64,000 nucleotides of DNA from Providencia huaxiensis (GTDB taxonomy: Bacteria; Pseudomonadota; Gammaproteobacteria; Enterobacterales; Enterobacteriaceae): contig NZ_CP031123.2 of assembly GCF_002843235.3 (NCBI RefSeq), positions 2,542,001-2,606,000 on the forward strand, given 5' to 3'. This document shows, piece by piece, positions 17,703-29,838 of this stretch. The position numbers and the translations under genes are program-made. Position 1 is the stretch's first letter; every line of letters begins with the position of its first letter. Under the pieces are notes generated by a model, which was not told the DNA's origin, ran no database searches, and saw nothing but the letters and a program-made list of their open reading frames with translations.

Positions 17703-18866
17703 ATGAGTACTGAACACATCGTTAACCAAAAAAACACTATCGACCCTTGGCAACGCATTGCTGCCGAGCTATTAAGTGAAGCTGGCATTAAAATTAATGG
17801 TTCCCGCCCTTTTGATATTCAAGTTCACAACCCCCTATTCTTTAAACGCGTGCTACAACAAGGTTCAATAGGATTAGGTGAAAGCTATATGGATGGTTGG
17901 TGGGATTGCGAGCGCTTAGATATATTTTTCCAATATGTATTACGCCATAGACTCGATAAAAAAATACCTCATAACTTCAGTGATACATTAAAAATTGCTG
18001 TTGCTCGTGTTCGTAATCTACAAACCTTAAAACGCGCTCGTATTGTTGGAGAAGAACATTATGACCTCGGGAATGACTTATTTTCCTTGATGCTCGACCC
18101 TTATATGCAATATTCCTGTGGCTACTGGAAAGGCCTAGAAACGGTTCCTGAAAACCTTCATCTCGCACAAGAACAAAAATTAAATTTAATTTGCGAAAAA
18201 CTGCAATTAAAACCGGGGATGCGATTACTTGATATTGGCTGTGGCTGGGGGGGACTTGCCGCCTATGCGGCAAAAAACTTTGGCGTTTCTGTCACCGGTG
18301 TCACTATCTCCGCGGAGCAACAAAAATATGCTCAAGCGCGCTGTGCAGGCTTAGATGTCAATATTAAATTAGAAGATTATCGAGGTCTCAATGACCAATT
18401 TGACCGTATTGTCTCTGTCGGCATGTTTGAGCATGTCGGCCCGAAAAACTATGCGGCTTACTTTGATGTTATTCAGCGCAATTTAAAAACTCATGGCCTG
18501 TTTTTACTTCACACCATTGGCTCTAACCAAAGTAAAGTGAATGTCGACCCGTGGATCAATAAGTATATTTTTCCAAACGGCTGCCTACCTTCTGTGCAAA
18601 ATATTGGTGAAACCAGTGAAGGTAAATTAGTGATGGAGGATTGGCATAATTTTGGTGCTGATTATGACCATACACTCATGGCATGGTACTCCCGTTTCCA
18701 AGCCGCTTGGCCTGAACTCGAATTTAATTATACACCTCGTTTCAAACGCATGTTTTCCTATTATCTAAATGCTTGTGCAGGTGCATTTAGAGCTAGAGAC
18801 ATTCAGTTATGGCAAATACTTTGGAGCCCACAAGGTGTGAATGGAGGCCTACGGGTTGCTCGCTAA
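17703..18866 (+). CDS. cfa: Cyclopropane-fatty-acyl-phospholipid synthase
   Basis: The 387-residue SAM-dependent enzyme converts cis double bonds of membrane phospholipids into cyclopropane rings. The N-terminal domain includes GSIGLGESYMDGWWD. The methyltransferase fold begins EEHYDLGNDLFSLMLD, followed by the SAM motif LLDIGCGWGGLA, VGMFEHVG and the C-terminal YYLNACAGAFRARDIQLWQ, all as in E. coli Cfa. The ATG at 17703 follows GGAG by five bases and is preferred over 17682. Monocistronic; probably stationary-phase induced. Confidence 0.95.
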   Translation: MSTEHIVNQKNTIDPWQRIAAELLSEAGIKINGSRPFDIQVHNPLFFKRVLQQGSIGLGESYMDGWWDCERLDIFFQYVLRHRLDKKIPHNFSDTLKIAVARVRNLQTLKRARIVGEEHYDLGNDLFSLMLDPYMQYSCGYWKGLETVPENLHLAQEQKLNLICEKLQLKPGMRLLDIGCGWGGLAAYAAKNFGVSVTGVTISAEQQKYAQARCAGLDVNIKLEDYRGLNDQFDRIVSVGMFEHVGPKNYAAYFDVIQRNLKTHGLFLLHTIGSNQSKVNVDPWINKYIFPNGCLPSVQNIGETSEGKLVMEDWHNFGADYDHTLMAWYSRFQAAWPELEFNYTPRFKRMFSYYLNACAGAFRARDIQLWQILWSPQGVNGGLRVAR

Positions 18867-18917
18867 GCTTCTATCTTGAACATATACCTTCGTTAATCTT
18901 ACGGGCTAGTTAAAGAA

Positions 18918-21671
18918 TCAATGTGTTTCATTCAACCATTGCTCAATAGCCTGTAAGCCTTGCTGCACATTATCTTTCAATTGAGTATCCGCCATTGGCT
19001 GCTGCTCTAATAACTCACAAGTTTTTACTGCACTTTGCATTCCTAAACTGGCACAACTGCTTTTTAACTGGTGCGCAAGGCGCTTGACTTGTTCTGTGTT
19101 ATTTTCTGCTCGTGCAATGTCAATTTGGTCAATCAAAGGCAAGGAATGCTGTTTAAAAATACTCACCCATTCGCGAATTTTCGGAAGTCCCATTAGTTCG
19201 GCATCACTAATAAGCTGTTGTAAATCTATAAATTTCTCCTGAATACTAGGAGCAGGCAATGTATATTCACCGCCTGAAATATATTTAACGATTAACTTGT
19301 TTAACGTATCTCTTGGTACCGGTTTTTGAATAATTCCACGAAAAACTTGGCTGGTCCGTTGGCGTAAAGTTTCATCAATCAAATGAGCACTAAAACCAAT
19401 CAAAATCAATTGGGGATAGGTTTTCGCTAATTGTTTAGCTAAGGTGATACCATCGATATCAGGTAAACCGAAATCCACCAATGCCGCGGTAAATTGTTGC
19501 CCAGTTTGTAGGGCTGCTAGCGCCTCAGCTGCAGACCCAACAATAGTGACCTGTGCCCCGCTGCGGGTTAACATTTCCCCACTAATTTTCTGAGTCAATG
19601 GGTTGTCTTCTATGAGTAATAAATGCACGCCCAACATGTCTAATGGCAGATCAGCCGATTTACTTACGGGATGCGAGGCGATACATAACGGCAGTGTTAA
19701 ACGAAAACAGCTCCCGCTCCCTAATTGGCTACTAACCGTTAATTCACCGCCCATCGCTTGCGCTAAACTTGCACTAATTGTCAGTCCAAGCCCCGTTCCA
19801 CCCCGCTGGCTATCTACTTGCACAAATGGCTTAAAAATATCCGTAAATCGCGAGCTATCAATGCCGCACCCTGTGTCTTCCACTTCAATAAACCAATATT
19901 TGCCATAACGGCAACTGCGTAACGTAATTTGCCCCTGTTGAGTAAAGCGCAATGCATTACTGAGTAAATTTGTGATAATTTGTCGGATCCGTAGCGGGTC
20001 CCCTTGTAAAGCAATCGGCAAATCATCCGCAATATCTGCAACTAACTGAATAGCAGGGTTTTTATTACTCGCATTCATTAAATACAAAGTACTTTCTAAT
20101 AACGGCTTGGGTTCGAAAGGCTCATCATTGATAGACACATTATGTCCTCCGGCTTCAATTGCGGAGTAGTCCAAAATGTCATTTAAAATGGCTAATAAAG
20201 ATTCACCTGAGTCAGTAATTGCATATAAATCATCATGATACTGATTAAGTACTTTATTTTCTAATAACAGTTGCGCTGTCCCCAAAATCCCATAAAGAGG
20301 AGTACGGATTTCATGGCTCATTGCCGCCAAAAATGCCGATTTCGCCTGATTGGCTTGTTCCGCTTCAGAACGAGCTTTTCGGTGCTCAACGACCATCACA
20401 CGCAGTTCTGCCGTCCTCGCTTTGACTTCATCTGCTAGCTGTTCACGCTGATTATTTAAGGCATGAACACTTTCACGAAATGCATCCATTAAACGGCCAA
20501 TCGTATCAAGCTCTTTCACTCCTGCGGTTTCAGGAAATGCGGAGTCAATATCGCCCTCTAACAACCGTTGAAGTGCTTGAGTCTGCTGCGCCAACGGTTT
20601 TGTCACTAAGCGATAAACCACTCGCCAAAGGATCAAAACCAATGAGAGTAGAGAGACAATACTCAATGCTAACAACCAATTCTGCCCCCGCTCACTGGCT
20701 TGCTTTAGTTGCCCCAATGCGGTTTGGTTACGCAGCTCAATGATGTTAACTAATTGCGCTACTTCACTACTAAAACGTGCAAATTGGTCAATATTATTTT
20801 GTGATAAAATCTGTAAACGTGTTGTGATGTCGTTATCTTGCCGGTACAACGCAATTAACTCTGTATAGCGCTTCACGCTATTTAACGCGTTTTCTACTTG
20901 GCCTCGCACTGCGGGGTCTTCAATATATTTTTGCCGACGTTGTAAGATTTTAACTGCAGAATTCAACTGTTTTTCTAATTCAGCCATATTACGGTGGGGC
21001 TGGTTTGAACCTAAATTAAGTACCATTTGCTGTACACGCATCGCGCTTAATCGAAGTTCATTCATTTGGCTAGCATATTCAAGGTCAATATCAATTAGTT
21101 GATCAAGGGCTTGTTGGGCTTGTTCCCCTTGATTCCTTTCGATAAGGTCATAAATACTGACCTGAGTTGCTCCCGCTGAAGTGGCAGCATTGTTTGCCTG
21201 ACCATGTGCCATTTGGGCGATATCACCTGCCGCTGCAATTATATGCTGCCTTAATTGTTGTTGCTCTGCGCGCAGTTTTAAACGCTGCCCGACTAACTCA
21301 CCCTGTTGGCTTAATGATTGAGCAATTTCTTTTTCTTGCTGTTCAATATCTTGTGTATTAAAACCTTGTTCTCGTAATGTTTTCAGTATATTCGTGATTT
21401 TCAGGCTTTGTGCTGTTAACATCCGCCCTTGTGCTAACCAAATACTTTCACTATCCGCATTTGTGAGATTTTGTGCAGAAAATAATTCCCAAGCACTTGC
21501 TTCGCTCAGTTGCCTTGCCATATTCATGGTTGGGATCAGAGCCTCGGTATTGGCCTGTTCAACTTGGCTAACAAAACGTAAGTTGTACCACCCTACAAGG
21601 GTGCTGATAAAGGTCAATGCGGCCATCAGCGCAAAGCCCATCCACAATCGTCTAGTTAGTGATAAATTCAC
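18918..21671 (-). CDS. torS: TMAO-sensing hybrid sensor histidine kinase TorS
   Basis: The 917-residue protein (E. coli 914) is an unorthodox kinase. It has a membrane segment (about residues 10-32), a long helical periplasmic sensor, a second membrane segment (about 335-355), HAMP and coiled coil, and HisKA with [13 protein letters not shown]. The ATPase domain has [16 protein letters not shown] and GGTGLGL; a receiver domain ([16 protein letters not shown]) and a C-terminal HPt ([13 protein letters not shown]) follow. With TorT bound to TMAO it phosphorelays to TorR. It is divergent from torT (84 bp). All domains are intact. Confidence 0.93.
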   Translation of the reverse strand: MNLSLTRRLWMGFALMAALTFISTLVGWYNLRFVSQVEQANTEALIPTMNMARQLSEASAWELFSAQNLTNADSESIWLAQGRMLTAQSLKITNILKTLREQGFNTQDIEQQEKEIAQSLSQQGELVGQRLKLRAEQQQLRQHIIAAAGDIAQMAHGQANNAATSAGATQVSIYDLIERNQGEQAQQALDQLIDIDLEYASQMNELRLSAMRVQQMVLNLGSNQPHRNMAELEKQLNSAVKILQRRQKYIEDPAVRGQVENALNSVKRYTELIALYRQDNDITTRLQILSQNNIDQFARFSSEVAQLVNIIELRNQTALGQLKQASERGQNWLLALSIVSLLSLVLILWRVVYRLVTKPLAQQTQALQRLLEGDIDSAFPETAGVKELDTIGRLMDAFRESVHALNNQREQLADEVKARTAELRVMVVEHRKARSEAEQANQAKSAFLAAMSHEIRTPLYGILGTAQLLLENKVLNQYHDDLYAITDSGESLLAILNDILDYSAIEAGGHNVSINDEPFEPKPLLESTLYLMNASNKNPAIQLVADIADDLPIALQGDPLRIRQIITNLLSNALRFTQQGQITLRSCRYGKYWFIEVEDTGCGIDSSRFTDIFKPFVQVDSQRGGTGLGLTISASLAQAMGGELTVSSQLGSGSCFRLTLPLCIASHPVSKSADLPLDMLGVHLLLIEDNPLTQKISGEMLTRSGAQVTIVGSAAEALAALQTGQQFTAALVDFGLPDIDGITLAKQLAKTYPQLILIGFSAHLIDETLRQRTSQVFRGIIQKPVPRDTLNKLIVKYISGGEYTLPAPSIQEKFIDLQQLISDAELMGLPKIREWVSIFKQHSLPLIDQIDIARAENNTEQVKRLAHQLKSSCASLGMQSAVKTCELLEQQPMADTQLKDNVQQGLQAIEQWLNETH

Positions 21672-21755
21672 GGTTTGGTTAGCCTAAAAATTAAAATGAT
21701 TGAGTTAGTAGTAAGAAAGCATTTAGGATAACGGTTTCTGGTTTGTGAGGCTATC

Positions 21756-22787
21756 ATGCGTGTATTGATTTTACTCCTGTTCATATTTCACTCGTTGTTG
21801 AACCTAGCAATGGCACAGAATAGTTCACTCATTCAGTGGCGTGATAACCTACATTTTAATCACCAAACACATGATCCCGTAACCGCCACAAAAACCTGGA
21901 AGTTGTGCGCGCTTTACCCTAGTTTAAAAGATTCTTATTGGTTATCAATTAATTATGGCATGCAAAAAGCGGCAAAACACTATGGCGTTGACTTAAACGT
22001 ACTAGAAGCCGGTGGATATAACCAACTAGCAACCCAACAAAAGCAAATTACGCAATGCCAACAATGGGGAGCAGATGCTATCTTACTGGGAAGTAGCACC
22101 ACAACTTTTCCAAACCTTAGCCAACTCGTGGGAAATACGCCTGTCATTGAAGTCATCAATGCCACCCACGATAACACAATAAAAACCCGTGTTGGTGTGC
22201 CTTGGTTCCAAATGGGCTATCAGCCGGGGCGCTATTTAGTGCAATGGAGCCAAAGCAAGCCATTGAAAGTTTTACTCATGCCAGGGCCATTAAATGCCGG
22301 TGGCAGCCATGAAATGGAACAAGGATTCCGAGAAGCTATTGCAGGTAGCCAAGTACAAATTGTGGACGTCGCACAAGGGGATAACGACCTTGAGGTGCAA
22401 CGCAATTTGTTGCATGAAATGTTAGAGCGTAACCCTGATATTAATGTTGTCGTTGGCACAGCGATTGCCGCTGAGGCCGCAATGGGTGAAGGCCGTAACT
22501 TAACGAAACCACTTAATATTGTTTCTTTTTACTTGTCTCATCAAGTCTACCGAGGCTTAAAAAGAGGCCGAATAATTATGGCCGCCAGCGACCAGATGGT
22601 TTGGCAAGGTGAGCTAGTGATTGAACAAGCCATCAAAGTACTACAAGAGCAGCCGGTTCCAAACAATATCAGCCCGCCGATTTTAGTGCTTACTCAACAA
22701 AATGCCGATAGTGAACACTTACGCAATTCATTATCCCCTGGAGGCTTTAGGCCCGTATATCAATATACATCGGCAGCTAAAAAATAG
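21756..22787 (+). CDS. torT: Periplasmic TMAO-binding protein TorT
   Basis: The 343-residue protein has a Sec signal peptide (cleavage after NLAMA) and a periplasmic binding-protein fold like ribose-binding proteins. It binds trimethylamine N-oxide and docks on the TorS sensor domain to trigger signalling. Length equals E. coli TorT (342). Its 3' end overlaps the convergent torR by 28 bp. Position between torS and torR is exactly that of E. coli, supporting the name. Confidence 0.92.
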   Translation: MRVLILLLFIFHSLLNLAMAQNSSLIQWRDNLHFNHQTHDPVTATKTWKLCALYPSLKDSYWLSINYGMQKAAKHYGVDLNVLEAGGYNQLATQQKQITQCQQWGADAILLGSSTTTFPNLSQLVGNTPVIEVINATHDNTIKTRVGVPWFQMGYQPGRYLVQWSQSKPLKVLLMPGPLNAGGSHEMEQGFREAIAGSQVQIVDVAQGDNDLEVQRNLLHEMLERNPDINVVVGTAIAAEAAMGEGRNLTKPLNIVSFYLSHQVYRGLKRGRIIMAASDQMVWQGELVIEQAIKVLQEQPVPNNISPPILVLTQQNADSEHLRNSLSPGGFRPVYQYTSAAKK

Positions 22788-23461
22788 CCTTCACCGTGCT
22801 GAGTTACTAATAAATCAGCATTGATTTTATGGCGTAAACGACGAATAAGTACATCCACGGTGCGTAAATCAGGGTGATCGACTCGTCGGGCAGATAACAT
22901 ACGTAACAGACGTTCTCGGGTTAAAATCTCCCGCGGGTTAGTCACAAACGCCACAAGTATTTCATATTCTGCCCGTGTGAGTTTGATAACCTGATTTTCA
23001 AATTGGAGTGTATGCATTGAGACATTTAGGCAATAGCCCGCAAACTGATAGCAATTATCTTGAGAAACAACTTGGGTTTGCGAAGGCTTAGCAAGGTCAA
23101 TGCGCCAAAGTAAATTTTTAACGCGAACGACTAACTCCCTCAATTCCAAGGGTTTAGTAACGTAATCATCTGCTCCCATTTCTAACCCCACAATACGGTC
23201 AATTTGGTCACAGCGGCCGGTGACTAAAATAATCCCCACCGTGAAACGCTCACGTATTGCTCTTGTTAACATTAACCCGTTTTCATCCGGTAAATTAATA
23301 TCTAACAGAATCAAATCAACGGCCTGCTGATCCATAATTTCACGTAGACCCGCACCATTCCCCGTCACAGAAACACGATATCCTTCTTGCTCAAAATAAG
23401 CCTGTAAGCGAGCCTGAGTAACGGGTTCATCTTCAACAACCACAATATGATGTGATGTCAT
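22760..23461 (-). CDS. torR: OmpR-type response regulator TorR
   Basis: The 233-residue regulator (E. coli 230) has a receiver domain (VVEDEP; LILLDINLPDENG with the phospho-acceptor Asp near residue 55; VTKPLE) and a C-terminal OmpR/PhoB winged helix (KLTRAEYEILVAF, LRTVDVLIRRLRHKI). Phosphorylated by TorS, it activates torCAD through the TorR boxes in the 136-bp gap to torC, which also cover its own promoter, so negative autoregulation as in E. coli is likely. Confidence 0.94.
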   Translation of the reverse strand: MTSHHIVVVEDEPVTQARLQAYFEQEGYRVSVTGNGAGLREIMDQQAVDLILLDINLPDENGLMLTRAIRERFTVGIILVTGRCDQIDRIVGLEMGADDYVTKPLELRELVVRVKNLLWRIDLAKPSQTQVVSQDNCYQFAGYCLNVSMHTLQFENQVIKLTRAEYEILVAFVTNPREILTRERLLRMLSARRVDHPDLRTVDVLIRRLRHKINADLLVTQHGEGYFLAADVY

Positions 23462-23475
23462 TGATACACTCTCTT

Positions 23476-23526
23476 CTGTTCATATCTGTTCATATTTGCT
23501 CATATCTTGCCGTAAGCTGTTCATTC
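23476..23526 (+). promoter_or_regulatory. Four TorR boxes in the torR-torC intergenic region
   Basis: Decamers CTGTTCATAT (23476-23485), CTGTTCATAT (23486-23495) and TTGCTCATAT (23496-23505) lie in tandem. A fourth, CTGTTCATTC (23517-23526), follows after 11 bp. This is the E. coli arrangement (three contiguous tor boxes plus a separate one), so TMAO induction is strongly supported. Confidence 0.92.
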
Positions 23527-23597
23527 TGGCTAGTACCGCTATTCATATTAACTCAATAAGATTGCCTGTATTAAACCATATAATTACAGGGGCTATT

Positions 23598-24776
23598 ATG
23601 CGGAAACTCTGGAGAGCGTTGCGAAAACCAAGTGCTCGTTGGTCAATGCTAACGTTAATCGTTGTCGGGATTGCAGTGGGTGTTGCGTTAATCGTTGTCC
23701 CCCATGTTGGGATGAAAGTGACTAGCACCACTGAGTTTTGTGTCAGTTGCCATAGCATGGAACCCGTTTACGAAGAATATAAACAATCTGTACATTTCCA
23801 AAATGCATCTGGCGTACGCGCAGAATGCCATGACTGCCATATTCCCTCCGACCTTCCAGGCATGATTAAACGGAAACTCGAAGCAAGCAATGATATTTAT
23901 CAAACATTTATTGCTCACTCGATAGATACCCCAGAAAAATTTGAAGCCAAGCGTGCCGAACTTGCGGAACGCGAGTGGGCTCGCATGAAAGAGAATAATT
24001 CAGCCACTTGCCGCTCTTGCCATGATTATGACTCGATGGATCACGCAAAACAAAACCCAGAAGCGGCTCGCCAAATGCAAATTGCTGCGAAAGAAAATCA
24101 ATCCTGTATTGATTGCCATAAAGGGATTGCCCATCAACTACCCGATATGAGTAGTGGCTTTCGTAAACAATTTGATGAGTTAAGAGCGAAAGCAAACAGT
24201 GATGCTGACATTCTTTATTCACTTGATATTAAACCTCTTTATGCCAATAAAGGGGATAAAGACCCCGCAGGCTCGTTACTTCCTGCCTCAGAGGTGAAAG
24301 TTCTAAAACGTGATGGCGATTGGCTACAAGTTGAAATAACAGGGTGGACAGAAACCGATGGTCGCCAACGCGTTCTATCTGAATTTCCGGGTAAGCGAAT
24401 TTTCGTCGCTTCGATACGCGGTGATGTTCAAGAAAATGTGAAAAATTTAGAAAGCACCGTTGTCGCTGCAACAGATACGTCATGGAGCAAACTGCAAGCA
24501 ACTGCATGGATGCAACAAGGCGATATGGTCAATGATATCAAACCGATATGGGCTTATGCAGATTCTTTATATAACGGTTCATGTAATCAATGCCATGGTG
24601 CGCCAGATATCGCTCACTTTGATGCTAACGGTTGGATAGGCACATTAAACGGTATGATTGGCTTTACCAGTTTAGATAAGCGAGAAGAGCGTACCTTACT
24701 GAAATACTTACAAATGAATGCATCTGATACCGCAGGATCTTCACACGGTGATAACGGAGTACAGAATGAAAAATAA
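23598..24776 (+). CDS. torC: Pentaheme c-type cytochrome TorC
   Basis: The 392-residue NapC/NirT-family protein has one N-terminal membrane anchor (about residues 18-40) and five CXXCH heme sites: CVSCH, CHDCH, CRSCH, CIDCH and, in the C-terminal domain, CNQCH. It passes electrons from menaquinol to periplasmic TorA. The ATG at 23598 is chosen because the anchor follows at once and the upstream extension covers the TorR boxes and promoter. It overlaps torA by 11 bp, so translation is coupled. Confidence 0.94.
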   Translation: MRKLWRALRKPSARWSMLTLIVVGIAVGVALIVVPHVGMKVTSTTEFCVSCHSMEPVYEEYKQSVHFQNASGVRAECHDCHIPSDLPGMIKRKLEASNDIYQTFIAHSIDTPEKFEAKRAELAEREWARMKENNSATCRSCHDYDSMDHAKQNPEAARQMQIAAKENQSCIDCHKGIAHQLPDMSSGFRKQFDELRAKANSDADILYSLDIKPLYANKGDKDPAGSLLPASEVKVLKRDGDWLQVEITGWTETDGRQRVLSEFPGKRIFVASIRGDVQENVKNLESTVVAATDTSWSKLQATAWMQQGDMVNDIKPIWAYADSLYNGSCNQCHGAPDIAHFDANGWIGTLNGMIGFTSLDKREERTLLKYLQMNASDTAGSSHGDNGVQNEK

Positions 24777-27312
24777 TCCAACTTTTCAAGCTTCTCGTCG
24801 ACGCTTTTTGTTCCAGCTTGGCGGGCTCACTGTGGCAGGTATGTTAGGCCCTTCCCTATTAACACCGCGTAAGGCTAGCGCTGCGACAGTTGGCGAACAA
24901 GCTGCGGTAGTACAAGAAGGCATTCTGACTGGGTCACACTGGGGTGCAATTCGCGCCACTGTAGTTGATGGCCGTTTTATCGAAGCAAAACCTTTTGAAC
25001 ACGATAAATTCCCATCAAAAATGATTGCAGGATTGCCTGACCATGTACATGGCACCGCTCGTATCCGTTATCCAATGGTTCGTGTTGATTGGCTACGTAA
25101 ACGTCATTTAAGTGATACTTCTCAACGGGGTGATAACCGTTTCGTACGTGTTTCTTGGGATGAAGCCCTTGATTTGTTCTATCAAGAGCTAGAACGTATT
25201 CAAACAACTTATGGGCCAAGTGGGCTGCTCACTGCAAATGGTTGGCAATCAACCGGGATGCTCCACAATGCTTCAGGCATGTTAGCCCGCGCCATTGCCC
25301 TGCATGGCAATAGTGTTAGTACTGGCGGAGACTACTCAACGGGGGCTGCACAAGTCATTTTACCTCGAGTCGTTGGGTCGATGGAGGTTTATGAACAACA
25401 AACCTCTTGGCCGCTAGTCCTGAAAAATAGTAAAACCATCGTATTATGGGGCTCTGACCTGATTAAAAACCAACAAGCTAACTGGTGGTGTCCTGATCAT
25501 GACGTTTATGAATATTATGAACAACTCAAAGAGAAAGCGGCTAATGGCGAGATAAAAGTCATCAGTATTGACCCTATAATCACCTCAACTCATGATTACC
25601 TTGGACGTGCAAATGTTCAACATATCGCTATTAACCCCCAAGCGGATGTACCGCTGCAATTAGCCATCGCCCACACGCTTTACAGTGAAGGCTTGCATGA
25701 TAAAACCTTCTTAAAAGAATATTGTGTCGGTTTCGAGCAATTTGTTCCCTACTTAATGGGAAAAACGGATGGACAACCCAAAGATGCACAATGGGCAGCT
25801 GAAATTTGCGGTATTGATGCCGACACAATCCGAGCTTTAGCTCGCCAAATGGCAGCAGATAGAACCCAAATCATTGCAGGTTGGTGCGTTCAACGTATGC
25901 AACATGGTGAACAATGGTCGTGGATGATTGTTGTTTTAGCTGCGATGTTAGGTCAAATTGGCTTACCGGGTGGAGGATTTGGCTTCGGCTGGCATTATAA
26001 TGGCGCGGGTACACCAAGCCGTCAGGGGATTATTTTAAGTGGTTTTTCCGGCTCAACTAAAGTGCCACCCATTCATGATAACAATGACTACAAAGGCTAC
26101 AGCAGCACCATTCCTATTGCTCGTTTTATCGATGCGATTTTAGAGCCAGGAAAAACAATCAATTGGAACGGTAAAGCAGTTAAATTGCCACCACTAAAAA
26201 TGTGCGTATTTGCTGGAACCAACCCATTCCACCGCCACCAACAAATTAACCGTATTATTGAAGGTTGGCGCAAGCTTGAAACGGTTGTTTCTATTGATAA
26301 TCAATGGACATCCACCTGTCGCTTTGCCGATATCGTATTACCGGCAACCACACAATTTGAACGTAATGACCTTGACCAATACGGTAACCACTCAAATCGT
26401 GGCATTATTGCGATGAAACAGCTCGTTGAACCGCAGTTTGAATCACGTAATGACTTCGACATTTTACGCGATCTATGTCGTCGTTTTGGCCGTGAAGAAG
26501 CCTTTACTGAAGGTTTAGACGAAATGGGCTGGCTAAAACGCATTTGGCAAGAAGGCAGCCAGCAAGGAAAAGGCCGTGGTATTCATTTACCATCCTTCGA
26601 TACGTTCTGGGAAAAAGAAGGCTATGTGGAATTTGAACATCCACAAATGTTTGTTCGTCATCAAGCGTTTAGGGAAGATCCCGACTTAGAACCTTTAGGG
26701 ACACCGAGTGGTTTAATTGAGATTTATTCGAAAACCATTGCCGACATGCAATATGATGATTGCCAAGGTCACCCAATGTGGTTCGAAAAAGCGGAACGCT
26801 CCCACGGTGGCCCTGGTTCAAAAAAATGGCCATTACATTTGCAATCTGCTCACCCCGATTTTCGCTTACATTCACAATTGTGCGAATCTCCTGTATTACG
26901 CCAATATTATTCCGTTAGTGGCAAAGAGCCTATCTTTATTAGCCCTAAAGATGCAAAAGCCAGAGGTATACAAAATGGTGATATCGTTCGTGTTTTCAAC
27001 GACCGAGGGCAAGTGTTAGCCGGAGCCGTGGTTTCGGACCTATATACAGAAGGCGTTGCTCGTATCCATGAAGGAGCTTGGTATGACCCGACTAAGGGTG
27101 GAGAAATTAATGCTCTGTGTAAATACGGAAACCCAAACGTATTGACATTGGATATAGGAACCTCTCAACTCGCTCAAGCCACCAGCGCACATACGACGAT
27201 CGTGGAGATAGAAAAATACACAGGGCAAGTGGATAACGTCAGTGCATTCGATGGGCCAATTGAAATGGTGGCTCAATGTGAATATGTTCCTGCATCACAG
27301 GTGAATAGATGA
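24766..27312 (+). CDS. torA: Trimethylamine-N-oxide reductase catalytic subunit
   Basis: The 848-residue protein has the same length as E. coli TorA. It begins with a twin-arginine leader ([11 protein letters not shown], cleavage near ASA) and is a periplasmic bis-MGD molybdoenzyme of the DMSO-reductase family without an Fe-S cluster. [17 protein letters not shown] holds the serine that ligates molybdenum. It reduces TMAO to trimethylamine with electrons from TorC. The start at 24766 lies inside the end of torC; the stop overlaps torD by four bases. Intact, unlike dmsA in this window. Confidence 0.95.
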   Translation: MKNNPTFQASRRRFLFQLGGLTVAGMLGPSLLTPRKASAATVGEQAAVVQEGILTGSHWGAIRATVVDGRFIEAKPFEHDKFPSKMIAGLPDHVHGTARIRYPMVRVDWLRKRHLSDTSQRGDNRFVRVSWDEALDLFYQELERIQTTYGPSGLLTANGWQSTGMLHNASGMLARAIALHGNSVSTGGDYSTGAAQVILPRVVGSMEVYEQQTSWPLVLKNSKTIVLWGSDLIKNQQANWWCPDHDVYEYYEQLKEKAANGEIKVISIDPIITSTHDYLGRANVQHIAINPQADVPLQLAIAHTLYSEGLHDKTFLKEYCVGFEQFVPYLMGKTDGQPKDAQWAAEICGIDADTIRALARQMAADRTQIIAGWCVQRMQHGEQWSWMIVVLAAMLGQIGLPGGGFGFGWHYNGAGTPSRQGIILSGFSGSTKVPPIHDNNDYKGYSSTIPIARFIDAILEPGKTINWNGKAVKLPPLKMCVFAGTNPFHRHQQINRIIEGWRKLETVVSIDNQWTSTCRFADIVLPATTQFERNDLDQYGNHSNRGIIAMKQLVEPQFESRNDFDILRDLCRRFGREEAFTEGLDEMGWLKRIWQEGSQQGKGRGIHLPSFDTFWEKEGYVEFEHPQMFVRHQAFREDPDLEPLGTPSGLIEIYSKTIADMQYDDCQGHPMWFEKAERSHGGPGSKKWPLHLQSAHPDFRLHSQLCESPVLRQYYSVSGKEPIFISPKDAKARGIQNGDIVRVFNDRGQVLAGAVVSDLYTEGVARIHEGAWYDPTKGGEINALCKYGNPNVLTLDIGTSQLAQATSAHTTIVEIEKYTGQVDNVSAFDGPIEMVAQCEYVPASQVNR

Positions 27313-27923
27313 CCAAAGAAATTACTTTATCGTCAGAACAAATAGCCTGTGTTTATGCATGGTTAGCACAATTATTCTCACGTGAATTAGATAGTGCAAC
27401 GATAGCGCAACTTCAATCTAGCGAAATGATGGATTGGTTTACAACTATCGAACAGGAACCCGTTTTAATTTCGCCAATTCAAGAGGTTAAAACAAAAATC
27501 CAAGCGCTAATGATGCGAAATGATGCTCAGCTCGAATTAGCCGCAGATTTTTGCAGTTTATTCTTAATGTCAGATAAGCAATCCGCCTTACCTTACGCCT
27601 CAGTTTATCCAAACAGTGAGCATGGTAATGAACAGATTAAGTACCTATTAGCCGAGGCAGGAATGGAAACCAGTAAGGCATTTAACGAGCCTTCTGACCA
27701 TATTTCAATTTTTTTGGAGCTATTAAGCCACTTACATTTTTCATTAAATGAAGCCCATTTGGCGCAAGAAAAAGTGGAACAATTACGCCTAAAAACGTTG
27801 TCACTTTTACTGCAATGGCTACCGATATTTAGCCAAAACTGCCAACGATATGATGAATTTGGTTTTTATGCTGCTTTGAGTCAGCTGTCGTTAGCGCTAG
27901 TTCAATGGGATAAGCAAACCTAA
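27309..27923 (+). CDS. torD: TorA-specific chaperone TorD
   Basis: The 204-residue all-helical TorD-family chaperone (E. coli 199) protects apoTorA and helps insert molybdenum cofactor before Tat export. Family features include [13 protein letters not shown] near the start, YASVYPN and [20 protein letters not shown] overlap with torA indicates translational coupling. A bidirectional-type terminator follows. Confidence 0.92.
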   Translation: MTKEITLSSEQIACVYAWLAQLFSRELDSATIAQLQSSEMMDWFTTIEQEPVLISPIQEVKTKIQALMMRNDAQLELAADFCSLFLMSDKQSALPYASVYPNSEHGNEQIKYLLAEAGMETSKAFNEPSDHISIFLELLSHLHFSLNEAHLAQEKVEQLRLKTLSLLLQWLPIFSQNCQRYDEFGFYAALSQLSLALVQWDKQT

Positions 27924-27971
27924 TAGATACCATTTAAATAATTTATATATTATTCAACTATTATTAAAAAC

Positions 27972-28003
27972 AAAGGGATATTAATAAATAATATCCCTTT
28001 TAA
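27972..28003. terminator. Hairpin terminator between torD and the convergent Rpn gene
   Basis: Eleven-bp stem AAAGGGATATT (27972-27982) with 27990-28000 and a 7-nt loop. A-rich before and T-containing after, so it can work on both strands. Confidence 0.75.
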
Positions 28004-28024
28004 ATCTTAGTCATAACACCTGAG

Positions 28025-28939
28025 TTACTGTAAAGAAATAAGTTTTTCACGGCTCAGCCCAGTGCTTTTCATTATTATCTCAATATTAACTCCTTGCTCC
28101 AAAAGATTCCGTGCAGTTGTTATATTTGCCTCTTCTTGGCCTTTTTGAAATCCTTCTTGCAGTCCTTCTTGTCGTCCTTTATCTTGCAATCGTTGCGCAA
28201 TATTCATGATTGTCTCCTTATGCTTTTCTGTCTGTTCCCCTAAAACTTGAATAACTTGTTCAAAATTATGCGAGTCTAAAGCAATAAACAGATAATTGAG
28301 GATAGTTATGATGTCATTATCACTATTATAATGTTTATTGAGTGCCTTCGCCAAGAGAGGGAGTACCTGTTGGAATTCATCCCGAAGATATTTATGTTTC
28401 ATCGCTAATTCCATTACCGCAATTTTTCGATGATTAACGAGTTCATTATCGTCAATAACGGTAATATCTACGAGTGGAAATGGTTGTGTGTATAACTCAT
28501 GTGCAATCCCTGGTAATGGAAAACAATCCGTCCAAAGTTGTGTATATGGATAAGGCGAACGCGCCCCATGGTAAAATAATATCGGTACAACAATGGGTAA
28601 TGTTGTTTTTCCTTGCTGCATATGCTGATTCATCGCTAAAAACGCATAATGCATTAAACGCCACGCCATGAGTTTATCGGGAGTTGATTGATGTTCAACT
28701 AAAAGATAAATATACCCTTCCCCTTGAGAGGTTTGTACTGAATACAATACATCCGATAACCGCGAGCGAAGTTGTTTATCAATAAACGAGGAATTTGTCA
28801 GCGATAACGTATTGAAATCACATAATGATTTTATATATTCCGGTAAATGAATTTCGAAGAAGTCTCGCGCATTTTCAATGTTTGCCATAAATCCTTTAAA
28901 AGCCGCATCATGTATCGTTGATGTCGTTTTTTTCTTCAT
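28025..28939 (-). CDS. Rpn-family recombination-promoting nuclease / putative transposase
   Basis: The 304-residue protein belongs to the Rpn (YhgA-like, transposase_31) family of PD-(D/E)XK nucleases. Visible: HDAAFKGFM near the start, RLSDVLYSV and LLVEHQSTPD (acidic and Glu-x-Gln catalytic residues), the WRLMHYAF region and the family's repetitive tail (GRQEGLQEGFQKGQEE). E. coli RpnA promotes RecA-independent recombination and cuts DNA; some members act in phage defence. It stands alone with no inverted repeats, so it is a single gene rather than an insertion sequence. Confidence 0.88.
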   Translation of the reverse strand: MKKKTTSTIHDAAFKGFMANIENARDFFEIHLPEYIKSLCDFNTLSLTNSSFIDKQLRSRLSDVLYSVQTSQGEGYIYLLVEHQSTPDKLMAWRLMHYAFLAMNQHMQQGKTTLPIVVPILFYHGARSPYPYTQLWTDCFPLPGIAHELYTQPFPLVDITVIDDNELVNHRKIAVMELAMKHKYLRDEFQQVLPLLAKALNKHYNSDNDIITILNYLFIALDSHNFEQVIQVLGEQTEKHKETIMNIAQRLQDKGRQEGLQEGFQKGQEEANITTARNLLEQGVNIEIIMKSTGLSREKLISLQ

Positions 28940-29253
28940 TCAATAATCCTTATTGAAAAGAGCAACGACCACACAATAAAGCAAAATACCTAGATTGTCT
29001 GTTCAGTATAACAATATGATAAAATTCGAAATTTTGGAGTGAAATAATATTTATAATGTCAATATTATATTAATAAAAATAACGTTTGAGTAATACCACA
29101 AAGTATATCGATGGCTTTATTAAAAAGCACTAAAATAGTTTTTAACACTAGCACATTAAAATCACCACAACCTATTTTGAACAGCGATATACTACTCTAC
29201 AAGCTTAACCATTTTTCCATTTTCTCCTCTTTGCAATTATTCCACGGTGCTAA
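28940..29253. other. Intergenic region before aac(2')-I
   Basis: About 314 bp, AT-rich, without a convincing gene. It should hold the promoter of aac(2')-I; no marbox-like element was recognised with confidence. Confidence 0.5.
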
Positions 29254-29790
<537 letters not shown>

Positions 29791-29838
29791 CCTATATGTG
29801 ATAAAAGCCAGATAGGCTAAAAAACAACATTAGTTTTA

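Noticed and set aside
18918..21671. Plus-strand open frames opposite torS
   Set aside because: Several frames of 64-101 codons lie opposite torS; none has a ribosome site or recognisable domain.
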